From positions 656,501 to 720,500 of the forward strand of contig NZ_CP019437.1 of NCBI RefSeq assembly GCF_001940525.2: a DNA stretch of 64,000 bases, given 5' to 3'. How positions within the stretch are numbered: position 1 is the first letter of the stretch; every line of letters begins with the position of its first letter. Positions 45,450 to 54,364 of this stretch are shown in pieces. Under the pieces are notes generated by a model that saw only the letters and a program-made list of their open reading frames with translations, did not search any database and was not told the origin of the DNA. Source of the stretch: Thioclava nitratireducens (GTDB taxonomy: Bacteria > Pseudomonadota > Alphaproteobacteria > Rhodobacterales > Rhodobacteraceae). Made by a program: the position numbers and the translations under genes.

Positions 45450-46457
45450 TCAAATGCCCATATTCTTGAAGTTCTCAAGCATATCATGGATCGACGGGCC
45501 AACAAGAATGATCAGAAGCGGCGGCACGGTGAACATCATCGTGCCCAGCGTCATCTTGGTCGGGATCTTGTTGGCGGCTTCCTCGGCGCGCATGATCCGC
45601 TTGTCGCGCATGTCGGCGGCATAGAGGCGCAGGGCCTCTGCGATCGAGGTGCCGAATTGCTGCGACTGAATCATCACGGTCACGAAGCTCGCGATATCCG
45701 GCACGCCCGAGCGTTCGCCGAAATTGCGCAGCACGGTCGCCTTGTCGAGACCGGCCTTGATCTCGTGCGCGACCATCGCGAATTCTTCCGACAGTGCCGG
45801 GTAGGATTTGTTCAGCTCTTTCGAGACGCGGATGATCCCCTGATCGAGGGACTGGCCCGCCTCGACGCAGACGAGGAGCATGTCGAGCGCATCGGGGAAG
45901 CCGTTCTGCATCTCGTCGGTGCGCGCTGCCACGCGCTTGTTCACCCAGTATTTCGGCCCGTAATAGCCCACGCCGCCGGGCCCGAGCACCCAGAGCACGG
46001 TGCCCAGCATCCCCATCGCCTGCCCTTCGGGCGCGCTGGAGTTGTAGAGCACGACATAGAGCGAGCCGAGCGCGAGCAGGCCAATGCCAGCCGCGAACTG
46101 AACCGCGTGGAAGGTGCGCACTGCATTCGGACCGCGATAGCCGGCCGATTGCAGCCATTTGCGCGACTCCGACAGTTCCTCGGCATTTTGCGGTTCGAGG
46201 AAGGCCGCGTATTTCTGCAGTTTGTCGTTTTGCGTGTCGCGCAGCTTCTGGCTGGGGCTGTCGTTGTTCGTGCTGGGTGCCTGACGCGGCGGGCGCGGGG
46301 CATTGCCACGGATCTTGTCAAAGGGGTCTTCGCGCTTCTTCAGGAGCGCGGGGACTGCAGCGAGCACGAGAAGCCCGCCAAGACCTGCGAGCGCCATCAT
46401 CGGACCCATCGGCCCGAGCGCATCGATCAGCATCTGGTTGATGGCAGCGAAATCCAT
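45450..46457 (-). CDS. tadC: Tad pilus platform protein TadC
   Basis: TadC is one of two GspF-like inner-membrane platform proteins. The 335-aa product has an N-terminal membrane helix (about residues 14-36), a T2SSF domain (PDALDMLLVCVEAGQSLDQGI, SEEFAMVAHEIKAGLDKATVLRNF) and C-terminal helices ending GPSIHDMLENFKNMGI. GAGGAGAG precedes the ATG. It lies 10 bp after tadB and 4 bp before tadD in operon order. Confidence 0.92.
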   Translation of the reverse strand: MDFAAINQMLIDALGPMGPMMALAGLGGLLVLAAVPALLKKREDPFDKIRGNAPRPPRQAPSTNNDSPSQKLRDTQNDKLQKYAAFLEPQNAEELSESRKWLQSAGYRGPNAVRTFHAVQFAAGIGLLALGSLYVVLYNSSAPEGQAMGMLGTVLWVLGPGGVGYYGPKYWVNKRVAARTDEMQNGFPDALDMLLVCVEAGQSLDQGIIRVSKELNKSYPALSEEFAMVAHEIKAGLDKATVLRNFGERSGVPDIASFVTVMIQSQQFGTSIAEALRLYAADMRDKRIMRAEEAANKIPTKMTLGTMMFTVPPLLIILVGPSIHDMLENFKNMGI

Positions 46458-46467
46458 TGGGCTCTCC

Positions 46468-47427
46468 TCAGACCTTGATGGTTGTCATGACCTTCATGAA
46501 GATCACGTTGGCGCCGAGCAGCAGGAACACCACGATCGCGGCCGGAATGAAGGCGGCGGTCGTTTTGACCTCGTCGTAATAGTCGGGCGAGACGACCTGA
46601 ATGATCACCATCACCACGACGGGGAAGGCCGAGAGGAAGATGCCCGACCAGCGCGGCTCCGCGGTAATCGCTTTCACCCTGCGGAACAGCCGGAAGCGTG
46701 AGCGGATCACCTTGGACAGACCGTCGAGAACCTCTGCGAGGTTCCCGCCCGAGGTCTGCTGGATCGACACGGCGACCGCGAGGAAGCGCAGATCCTGCAT
46801 GTCGAGCCGTTCCGCCATTTCCGAGATCGCCTCGGCCACGTTGCGACCGTAGGCCGCCTCGTCGGCGATGATGCCGAATTCGGTGCCCAGCGGATCCGGG
46901 ATCTCGCGCGCGACCGCCTGGATCGCGGAGGGCAGGGGGTGGCCGACGCGAAGCGAGCGCACCATCAGTTCCACCGCGTCGGGTAGCTGCTCCTCCATCA
47001 GGGCCATGCGTTTCTTGGCCTTCGAGTTGACCCAGAAATAAACGCCGCCCACGCCCATGAACAGCGCGAGGAAGATGCGGATGAAGATGCCGGCATCCGA
47101 GCTCAGCGTGAGTGCCATGAAAGCGGCGAAGCAGGCGAAGGCCATGATGCCGATCAGCGCCATCGGCGAGAACGCGATGTTGCCCTTCTGCGCCTTGTCT
47201 GCCAGCAGCGAATAGAGCGGGATCGAGCGCGCGTCGCTATGCTGCGACGCTTCCTTGCGCAGACGCTCCAGCACCTCTTCGCGCCGTTCGCCCTTGTTGA
47301 GCATCTCGAGGCGGCGATTGACCCGCTTGTTGAGCGAGATCGATTTGCCGAAGACCAGCAGGTAGACGCCTTCGACGAGCAGCAGAACCGCGACGAAGAT
47401 CAGCAGGTAGATAATGGGGGTCGCCAT
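46468..47427 (-). CDS. tadB: Tad pilus platform protein TadB
   Basis: TadB pairs with TadC as the platform for CpaF. The 319-aa product has an N-terminal helix (TPIIYLLIFVAVLLLVEGVY), two central helices (about 85-135), a T2SSF domain (PDAVELMVRSLRVGHPLPSAI, GNLAEVLDGLSKVIRSR) and a C-terminal helix. Its start is 12 bp after the cpaF stop. Confidence 0.92.
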   Translation of the reverse strand: MATPIIYLLIFVAVLLLVEGVYLLVFGKSISLNKRVNRRLEMLNKGERREEVLERLRKEASQHSDARSIPLYSLLADKAQKGNIAFSPMALIGIMAFACFAAFMALTLSSDAGIFIRIFLALFMGVGGVYFWVNSKAKKRMALMEEQLPDAVELMVRSLRVGHPLPSAIQAVAREIPDPLGTEFGIIADEAAYGRNVAEAISEMAERLDMQDLRFLAVAVSIQQTSGGNLAEVLDGLSKVIRSRFRLFRRVKAITAEPRWSGIFLSAFPVVVMVIIQVVSPDYYDEVKTTAAFIPAAIVVFLLLGANVIFMKVMTTIKV

Positions 47428-47439
47428 GGCGGAGTGTCC

Positions 47440-48896
47440 TTAGTCCTGCACGGGTTCGTAGATCGACGCCGGCAGGTCGTAGCCCCATTGCCGGAACCGA
47501 TCGGAATAATGAGAGCGCACGCCGGTCGCGGTGAAGCGGCCGATGATCTTGCCGTCGGGGGCAAGCCCGAGACGCTCGTAGCGGAAGACTTCCTGCATCG
47601 AGATCACGTCGCCTTCCATGCCGGTGATTTCGGTGACCGAAACCATGCGGCGCGAGCCGTCCTGCAGACGCGAGGCCTGCACGATCAGGTTCACAGCCGA
47701 AGCGATCTGGCTGCGCATCGCCTTCATCGGCATCTCGATGCCCGACATCGAGATCATGTTCTCCAGACGCGCCACGCCATCGCGGGCGGAGTTCGCGTGA
47801 ATTGTGGTCATCGAGCCGTCGTGGCCCGTGTTCATGGCCTGCAGCATGTCGATGACTTCCTCGCCGCGCGTTTCGCCGACGATGATCCGGTCGGGACGCA
47901 TCCGCAGCGCGTTCCTGAGACAGTCGCGCTGGGTGACCGCACCCTTGCCTTCGACGTTCGGCGGGCGGCTTTCCATCCGGCCCACATGGGTCTGTTGCAG
48001 CTGAAGTTCCGCCGTATCCTCGATCGTCAGGATGCGCTCGGAGTTGTCGATGAATGAGGAAAGCGCGTTCAGGGTCGTCGTTTTACCTGAACCCGTCCCG
48101 CCCGAGACGATCACGTTGAGACGGGTCGCGACGGCGGCTTGCAGATAGGCCGCGATTTCCTCGGTGAAGGCGCCGTAACTGACGAGATCGTCAATCCCCA
48201 GCTTGTCCTTCTTGAACTTACGAATGGAGACGAGCGAGCCGTCCACCGCGATCGGCGGCACCATCGCGTTGAAGCGCGAGCCATCGGCGAGACGCGCGTC
48301 CACATAAGGGTTCGATTCATCGACGCGACGGCCCACGGCCGACACGATCTTGTCGATGATGCGCAGCAGGTGGCGTTCGTCCTTGAAGGTGATGTCGCTC
48401 AGTTCGAGCTTGCCATTGCGCTCGATGAAGATCTGCTGCGGGCCGTTCACGAGAATATCGTTGACGGTGTCGTCCTTCAGAAGCGGCTCGAGCGGACCGA
48501 GCCCCATGACCTCGTCGTAAAGCTCTTGTTGCAGCGCCTGGCGGTCCTGCGCGTTAAGCGCGACCGAAAGCTCGGTCATCGCCTCGGCGGTGATGTCGGC
48601 GATCTCGGCGCGCAGCTCGCGTTCGGAGGCGTGCTCAAGTGCGGCGAGGTTCAGGTTCTCCAGCAGCCGCTTGTGCAGCTCCACCTTGAGTTCCTGAAGG
48701 CGCTGTTTGCGTTTCTTTTCCTTGTCGACGGCCACCGGGTCGGCAGCAACCTTCGCTGGGCCCATCTTGCGATGGACCACCTGCGTCTTCGGCGCAGCGT
48801 CGATCGGCGGCGGCTTGGCGGCACCGGGCACGGGCGGCGGGGGGCGGCCTTGCCGTTGGTGGGCTTTGCCCCGTCTTTCTTGTAGCGCGAAAACAT
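47440..48896 (-). pseudogene. cpaF: Tad secretion ATPase CpaF (TadA) gene with one-base frameshift near the start
   Basis: CpaF powers pilus assembly. The conserved body (from about 48831) has the Walker A motif GGTGSGKTTTLN, Walker [30 protein letters not shown] and the rest of a VirB11/GspE ATPase. The family-like N-terminus, MFSRYKKDGAKPTNGKAAP, starts at the ATG at 48896 with AAAGGA upstream, but in a different frame. Adding one C to the C6 run (on the plus strand, a G run at 48839-48844) joins both as KAAPPPPVPGAAKPPPIDAAP. Without this change only a GTG at 48831 with no ribosome-binding site opens the body. The defect may be a true mutation or a homopolymer sequencing error. Confidence 0.85.
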
Positions 48897-48915
48897 CTGG
48901 ACGTGTCCTTTCGGG

Positions 48916-50184
48916 TCAGGCGGCTGCTTCGACGGCTTCGTTCAGCTCCACCAGCGAGCCGGCGAGCTTCTGGAATTCCTTGCGTAGCGGCACTTTCGGT
49001 GCCGAGAGCGCCAGTGGCAGCCCGTGATCGTTGGCCTGAGTGATCTGCTTGCCGCCATCGCTCATCAGCAGCTCGAGCGAGATATCGAGGCTCTCGGCCA
49101 GTCGCTTCACGCGGGCCTTGCCGTTGAGATCGGTGAATTTCGGCGCGCGATTGAGCACGTAACGCAGCTTCTCGGTCGGCAGCCCCTCGGACTTCAGCGC
49201 CCGCTGCATCCGCAGCACGTTCTGGGCCGAGCGCATGTCCAGCTCGATCAGCGCGAAGTAGAGATGGGCCTTGTTCAGCACCGTCTCGGTCCAGCTGACC
49301 ACGGTCGAGGGCATGTCGATCACGACGAAATCGTAATGTGCCCGCGCCATGTCGATCAGGCGCTCCAGATCGTCGCCGCTCAGAAGGTCCAGCGGCAGCA
49401 TGTCGGTCGGCGCGGTCAGCACGTCGAGCTTGTCGTTGAAGCTGAGCATCGCCTGTCGGAAGGTCTCTTTGTCCATATGCTCGGTATCGGCGAGCATTTC
49501 GTAGATCACCTCGCGGCGCGGCAGGTCGAGATAGGTCGCGGCGGCGCCGAATTGCAGGTCGAGATCGAGCAGGCAGACTTTCGGCGAGGTCGACGGGGCT
49601 TTCTTCTTCTTTTTACCGTCGTGGATCGTCGCCATTTCCCAGGCGAGGTTCACCGCGAAGGTGCTTGCACCGACGCCACCGGACAGGCCGTGAACCGGGA
49701 GGACGACACCATCGTGGTTGCCGGTCGCCGCAAAGGTCGGCGCGTGGACGGGGGGCGCGGCTTCGACCGGCGGGGCGGCTTGGCCAAGACGCTCGATCGC
49801 GTCGTGCAGCGCGCCTTCGGGAAGCGGGTAGGGGACGAAATCATCCGCGCCGAGCCGCAACAGTTGATGCAGCGCGATCGGGCTGACCTCATCGGCGATC
49901 AGGATGACGCGGATGTTGCGGTCCTTCGCCTCGGTGATGATGCCGGAAATCTTGGTCAGCTCGTCCTCGTCTTCGCCATTGACGGCGATCGCGATGAACT
50001 CGAGCTGTTCCGCGTCGGGCTGGCCGAGGAAGATGACCGCTTCATCGAAGGTCAGATCGCCCCAGCTTTCGCCGAGCTCGGTTTCCATATCCTCGATCAG
50101 CAGATCGAAATTCGACACATCGCGGGACACGGTGCACGCCTGGATCGGGGCCGGCTCCGAAGTCATGATAGCTGCTGCAGTCAT
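48916..50184 (-). CDS. cpaE: Tad pilus localisation ATPase-like protein CpaE (TadZ)
   Basis: CpaE/TadZ directs the pilus machine to a cell pole. From the ATG at 50184 the 422-aa product has an N-terminal receiver-like domain (AVIFLGQPDAEQLEFIAIAVNG to ALHQLLRLGADDFVPYPLP) and a MinD-like domain. The P-loop reads GGVGAST, lacking the usual signature lysine, as is known for some TadZ proteins. Its start is about 260 bp from the preceding gene of the cluster, after a terminator, so cpaE probably has its own promoter. GTTAAC at 50223-50228 lies in that upstream region. Confidence 0.9.
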   Translation of the reverse strand: MTAAAIMTSEPAPIQACTVSRDVSNFDLLIEDMETELGESWGDLTFDEAVIFLGQPDAEQLEFIAIAVNGEDEDELTKISGIITEAKDRNIRVILIADEVSPIALHQLLRLGADDFVPYPLPEGALHDAIERLGQAAPPVEAAPPVHAPTFAATGNHDGVVLPVHGLSGGVGASTFAVNLAWEMATIHDGKKKKKAPSTSPKVCLLDLDLQFGAAATYLDLPRREVIYEMLADTEHMDKETFRQAMLSFNDKLDVLTAPTDMLPLDLLSGDDLERLIDMARAHYDFVVIDMPSTVVSWTETVLNKAHLYFALIELDMRSAQNVLRMQRALKSEGLPTEKLRYVLNRAPKFTDLNGKARVKRLAESLDISLELLMSDGGKQITQANDHGLPLALSAPKVPLRKEFQKLAGSLVELNEAVEAAA

Positions 50185-50364
50185 TGCCTCTGTCCTCTTT
50201 TTCGTGACCCGTGGCGCGGTTCGGTTAACTCTGTTCATACGCCGCGGACCGGACGCGACTCGCTGGACGCGTCTATTCCGTCGAGGCTCAATCTCGTTTC
50301 TAATCTGGGCGACATTGGGGCCAGACTGTTTCAATTGTGGGATATTGAGAGACGATAAAGAAAA

Positions 50365-50394
50365 ACGGCGGGCTTTGTTGAAAGCGCCCGCCGT
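50365..50394 (-). terminator. Hairpin terminator after the OmpA-like lipoprotein gene
   Basis: Arms ACGGCGGGC (50365-50373) and GCCCGCCGT (50386-50394) are perfect. On the minus strand the stem is followed by a TTTTTCTTT run. It would end the cpaB-cpaC-OmpA series and separate it from cpaE. Confidence 0.85.
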
Positions 50395-50446
50395 CTTTGG
50401 GTCTCCTTTGCCGCGATGTTGCGACAAGGTTAGCGAATTCAGTGGC

Positions 50447-51106
50447 TTAGTTGCCGCCGCCGCTATTGTTGTTGCCGCCGCCGGCTGTCGCCGAGGCGAT
50501 ATAGTCGCGATAGATTACCGCCGCGTATTTTCCGTCGAGCAGCATAGGCCGGCCCTTGGTCACGAAGCCGGAGACCTCGGTGACGGTGCGGCGATTCTGC
50601 GCGTTCGGAGCCTGCGTGTAGACAAGCGGATGCGTTTCGCCGAAGGAAACGACCGCCTCCAGCCGCGCGCGGGAGATGCCTTGCGACACGAGGAAATTCA
50701 CCACCGCGCGGGCGCGTCGCATCCCCAAGGCCTTGTTATAGGCGTCGGAGCCTACGAGGTCGGTATGCCCATAGACCCGGAAGCGTACCTCCGGGTTCTG
50801 TCGGATCCAGTTCGCCTGCATCAGCAGCGCATTGCGCGCCTGCGCATCGAGCACCGAGGAGTTGAAGGCGAAATGCACCGTGTTCGGCACGTCGGCGGCG
50901 AATTTGCGCGTCATGTTGATGACGTAGCTTTGATTGCCGCTCATCATCGCCTGGTTCTGCGCGATCGCGGAGCCGAATCCGAGGGAGCCTTCCGTGGTCG
51001 AGCCGACCTCGGAGTTGAAGACCTTGGTGCCTTCGGAACAGCCCGCCAGCAGAGCCACGGTTCCGACGGTGATCGCGAGGGTGCGCAGTTTCATGTTCCC
51101 AGCCAT
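50447..51106 (-). CDS. OmpA-like lipoprotein in the cpaD position of the tad locus
   Basis: The 219-aa product has a lipobox (ALLAGC, Cys at about residue 22) and an OmpA-type peptidoglycan-binding domain (VHFAFNSSVLDAQARNALL, FRVYGHTDLVGSDAYNKALGMRRARAV), with a glycine/asparagine-rich tail. The ATG at 51106 has GGAG 7 bp upstream, inside the end of cpaC. It replaces CpaD between the secretin and cpaE. A role in anchoring the secretin to the wall is inferred. Confidence 0.8.
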   Translation of the reverse strand: MAGNMKLRTLAITVGTVALLAGCSEGTKVFNSEVGSTTEGSLGFGSAIAQNQAMMSGNQSYVINMTRKFAADVPNTVHFAFNSSVLDAQARNALLMQANWIRQNPEVRFRVYGHTDLVGSDAYNKALGMRRARAVVNFLVSQGISRARLEAVVSFGETHPLVYTQAPNAQNRRTVTEVSGFVTKGRPMLLDGKYAAVIYRDYIASATAGGGNNNSGGGN

Positions 51107-51111
51107 CTCGC

Positions 51112-52502
51112 TCACTCCATCACATAGCCATAGGACCCGGAGAAGTCCTGCTTGGCGACTTCCGCGGCAGGACCCTTCTGCGGTACTCGACCGCCCGAGG
51201 TTCTGCCGTTGAGGAACAGCTCGGACTCGGTTGGCGGCTTCAGGCGATCCGTCGGCAGCACCAGCGTGTCGCCCTTCACGGGCGAGACCAGATGCGGCGT
51301 GACGATGATCACCAGTTCGGACTGCTTGCGTTCGAACTCGGTCGAACGGAACAGCGCGCCGAGCACCGGCACATCGCCGAGCCACGGGATCTGCCCCACG
51401 GAATCGTTGAAGTCGTCCTGCAGCAGACCCGCGATCGCGAAACTCTCGCCATCACGCATCTCGACGGTGGTCGAGGTCGAGCGCTTCTTGAAGGCGCTGA
51501 CGTTGAAGGTCCCGCTCGTGTAACCGTTCGCCGTGTCGATCGAGGAGACAGAGGCGGCGATTTCGAGGTTGATAACGTCACCATCGACGACGCGCGGGTG
51601 AAGGACATCTCGACGCCGAAGGGCTTGTACTGGATCGAGACGTCACCGTTGTTGAGCACCGGGATCGGGTATTCGCCACCGGCGAGGAAATCCGCGGACT
51701 GACCGGAAAGCGCGGTGAGGTTGGGTTCCGCAAGAGTGCGAACCACGCCTTTGTTCTCAAGCGCTTGAATGAGAACGCCCAGCTGGAAGGTCCCTCGGGT
51801 CAGGCCGATGCCGATCCCGTTCTCGTAGCTCTGCGAGGCAGCGTTCGAGGCGGTCGTTGTGGTGCCCCCGAAGCCAGCCCCCGCGCCCAAGCCGCCGTTC
51901 GGACCGAGGCTGGCATTGATCGAGGAGCTGAGGCTTTTCGCGACCGAGCGCTGCATCTCTGCGAAGCGCACTTTCAGCATCACCTGCTGCGTCCCGCCCA
52001 CCATCATCAGGTTCGATACGCGGTCGGGCGCGTAGCGATTGGCCAGTTCCAGCGCGCGACTGAGTTTCTGTGCCGAGGAGACAGTGCCCGACAGCACGAT
52101 ACCGTCATTCGCGGTGCGGACCTGGATGTTTTCGCCGGGCAGGATCTGCTTGAGGCGTTCCTTGAACTCCGCGAGGTCCGGGGTCACCTGAACGTCGACA
52201 TTGGAGATCAGCTTGCCGTCAGCGCCGAGAATCGTCAGCGTTGTCCGGCCCGGAACCTTGCCGAGCACATAGATCGAGCGGTCCGAAAGGGTCTGGATGT
52301 CCGCGATGCCAGGGTTGGCGATCGAGAGTTCCGAGAACGGCGTGTCGCTTTCCACGACCACCGCACGGTTGAGCGGAACGGTCAGCGGCGCTTGAGTGGC
52401 GCCGGACATGATCCGCAACGTGTCTGCCTGCACCGGGCCAATCGCCGCGATGCTCAACGCCATGCCACATAGGCAGGCCTGCATCAAAGTTCTAAATTTC
52501 AT
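51112..52502 (-). pseudogene. cpaC: Tad secretin CpaC (RcpA) gene with a one-base frameshift
   Basis: CpaC is the outer-membrane pore for Flp pili. The 5' frame encodes a signal peptide, a BON-like domain (TVPLNRAVVVESDTPFSELS and NVDVQVTPDLAEFKERLKQI) and part of the secretin domain up to GVEMSFT near 51600. The rest (PRVVDGDVINLEIA, then REDGESFAIAGLLQDD-like sequence to GYVME) continues in another frame. Adding one C to the CCC at the junction (about 51596-51600) restores TTC ACC CCG CGC and a single product of about 460 aa. GCAGGG precedes the ATG at 52502. As with cpaF, this is a mutation or a sequencing error. Confidence 0.85.
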
Positions 52503-52664
52503 CTGTGACCCTGCCTCTCCGATCACGCCACTCGCAAATCTTCTGCCTGCTTAGGGACTGTTATGGTCCATTATTGCGGGAAAGAATGCGGCAAGACCTG
52601 TTTTTTTGCAAGAATCAATGGATTGAGCGTCGTTCTTGATGTGGAAAACGTGTCACATATGAAA

Positions 52665-52686
52665 GCGGGGCCCCGTAGAGCCCCGC
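52665..52686 (-). terminator. Hairpin after cpaB
   Basis: Arms GCGGGGC (52665-52671) and GCCCCGC (52680-52686) form a hairpin 27 bp downstream of the cpaB stop. The T run is short (TTTC), so strength is uncertain. It implies that cpaC has its own promoter in 52503-52660. Confidence 0.55.
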
Positions 52687-52712
52687 GCAAGCGACTGATA
52701 TTTGTCATTTAT

Positions 52713-53582
52713 TTAATTCGTGCAGGGGATCGGCGTCTCGATGACTTCCGTGCCCTTGCGGGTCTTGATCGTGCAAACCTGCGCTTTTTCGACCTGTTTG
52801 ACTTCTTCTTTCTTGATGCCAAGTAGCTCATCGCGGTTGATTTCGATCTGGCCGAGTTGCGCGCTGTTCTCCAAACCGACGAGCGAAAGGGTCAGGCGAC
52901 CGGTGTTCTGCGCGAGCGTCAGGGCCGCGACCTGCTCGGGGCTGACTTCTGCCGTGACCGAGCGCGCGATCTGGGTCGCACTGGTGCGGTCGGGATCGGT
53001 GCTCTGGTCGATCGCGATCAGTTTCAGGTTGCTGTCGATCAACTTCGTGACGGGTTCGCCGTTGATTGAGCCGGACCAGTAGACATCGACAAAATCTCCC
53101 GGACGCAGGAAGCCCGAAACTGCCGAAGTCGACGAAACTTGGATCGTGAACGCGCGGCGACCATCGGCGAGGCTCGCCATGATGCCCGCGTTCTCGCCCG
53201 GTTGGGTGACACGGTCCGCCAAGATTACTTCGCGTCCGGTCACCGTCCGCATTGACGCACGGCTTTTCGTTTCACCCTCGAGGAATACGGCGTGTTCTGC
53301 TTCCGGTGTTCCGGCTTTCGCAATCACTGTACGGAAGGCCGTCGGCGGGATTGCGTTGGCCTGCATCTTTATCACAGCCAAATCCTCAGCGTTGAAGTGC
53401 TCGCCGTATTTCATCGGGTGCCGCGCGATGACCACGTCGCCGAGTTTCGGTGCGTTTTTTTGCATCGCGGCCAGCTGGTCACGCTCGGCCTGAAACTGAG
53501 AAATCTGACCCTGGGCCATCATGACGGCAACGCCCGCGAGACCGACGCCTGCAACCAAGAATAGAACGAAGATCAGTCGCAT
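52713..53582 (-). CDS. cpaB: Tad pilus periplasmic protein CpaB (RcpC)
   Basis: CpaB is an anchored periplasmic assembly protein with SAF domains. From the ATG at 53582 the 289-aa product has an N-terminal membrane helix (about residues 2-24), a SAF domain (VVIARHPMKYGEHFNAEDLAV, VIKMQANAIPPTAFRTV) and RRAFTIQVSSTSAVSGFLRPGDFVDVYWSG. GAAAGG lies upstream. The C-terminal region has two cysteines (VCTIKTRKG, PIPCTN) that could pair. It begins 103 bp after the second pilin gene in operon order. Confidence 0.9.
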   Translation of the reverse strand: MRLIFVLFLVAGVGLAGVAVMMAQGQISQFQAERDQLAAMQKNAPKLGDVVIARHPMKYGEHFNAEDLAVIKMQANAIPPTAFRTVIAKAGTPEAEHAVFLEGETKSRASMRTVTGREVILADRVTQPGENAGIMASLADGRRAFTIQVSSTSAVSGFLRPGDFVDVYWSGSINGEPVTKLIDSNLKLIAIDQSTDPDRTSATQIARSVTAEVSPEQVAALTLAQNTGRLTLSLVGLENSAQLGQIEINRDELLGIKKEEVKQVEKAQVCTIKTRKGTEVIETPIPCTN

Positions 53583-53685
53583 GTTTTCAACCTTTCGTCT
53601 GTCTATCGGCGACAATCGCCGTGTTTAGAGCGTATAATCATAAAATTCGGGCGATTCCGTGGCCGAACATCGGATATGTTGCGAC

Positions 53686-53907
53686 TTACTCTTTCGGAAT
53701 TTCGTCTTCCGAGAAGAGTGGAGTTACTTCTTGCGTATCGATATAAGTCGCGATTTTTCCAGACACTCCGGCGGTTTGGGTCCATATGATCGCGGTCGCC
53801 ATAAACCCGAGTCCAACGAGAGAGGCGGTCAACACGACCCAGTCGACCGTCACCGCGCCGTCTTCACATCGTAGCGTTTGCCGAATTCTTTTGAAAACTT
53901 TGTTCAT
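53686..53907 (-). CDS. Flp-like type IVb pilin (second copy)
   Basis: The 73-aa product begins MNKVFKRIRQTLRCEDGAVTVDW and continues VVLTASLVGLG. The leader ends in glycine, and the +5 position of the mature pilin is aspartate with tryptophan at +6, where classical Flp pilins have glutamate-tyrosine. The hydrophobic helix and the short soluble tail fit a very small Flp pilin. GAGG precedes the ATG at 53907. It and the other copy share KIATYxD but differ in the tail. Confidence 0.8.
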   Translation of the reverse strand: MNKVFKRIRQTLRCEDGAVTVDWVVLTASLVGLGFMATAIIWTQTAGVSGKIATYIDTQEVTPLFSEDEIPKE

Positions 53908-54054
53908 TATTGCCTCATCTGTGAATTGGGGCGTTGCTTTCGGTGAAGGTGCTCGACGTGCATGGCGGAAATCGGGCGGTAGCGGGAAATTTTCGAGAAT
54001 GACGCGAGCCAAAAAACGCAGCGAAAGCTGGTTTGAAAAGGCCAGAATGTGAAA

Positions 54055-54076
54055 CAGGCCGCCCTTTGGCGACCTG
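54055..54076 (-). terminator. Hairpin terminator after first pilin gene
   Basis: On the minus strand CAGGTCGCC and GGCGGCCTG pair fully if one G-U pair is allowed, followed by TTTCACATT. The position, 37 bp beyond the first pilin stop, suits attenuation so that the first pilin is made in excess of the genes downstream. Confidence 0.7.
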
Positions 54077-54112
54077 TAGCATCAAGGAATACGCTAAACG
54101 CTCAGCGGTTTC

Positions 54113-54364
54113 TTACGGCGTGTACGTCGTGATATCGCCGTTGGTCATACCCGCGGTGACTTCGTCGCCCGAGAAGCTCCCGGTCACTTCCGCGCCGTCG
54201 AGGTAGGTCGCGATCTTGCCCGACAGGCCAGCGGTCTGGGTGCGGACCAGGGCCAGCGCGGCGGCGCCGAGGCCGACGACGGCAGCGGTCAGCACAACCC
54301 AGTCAACGGTCACAGCGCCGTCTTCTTCGTCGTGGAACTTCTTGAGTTTGAAGAATTTCATCAT
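54113..54364 (-). CDS. Flp-like type IVb pilin (first copy)
   Basis: The 83-aa product begins MMKFFKLKKFHDEEDGAVTVDW, continues VVLTAAVVGLGAAALAL and has a tail with KIATYLDGAEVTGSFSGDE. The G/A cleavage site is followed by VTVDW (aspartate at +5). TTAGGAGAG precedes the start. Two ATGs are tandem. It is the major-pilin candidate by position at the head of the locus, with a terminator directly after it. Assignment is by pattern and by the tad genes downstream. Confidence 0.85.
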   Translation of the reverse strand: MMKFFKLKKFHDEEDGAVTVDWVVLTAAVVGLGAAALALVRTQTAGLSGKIATYLDGAEVTGSFSGDEVTAGMTNGDITTYTP

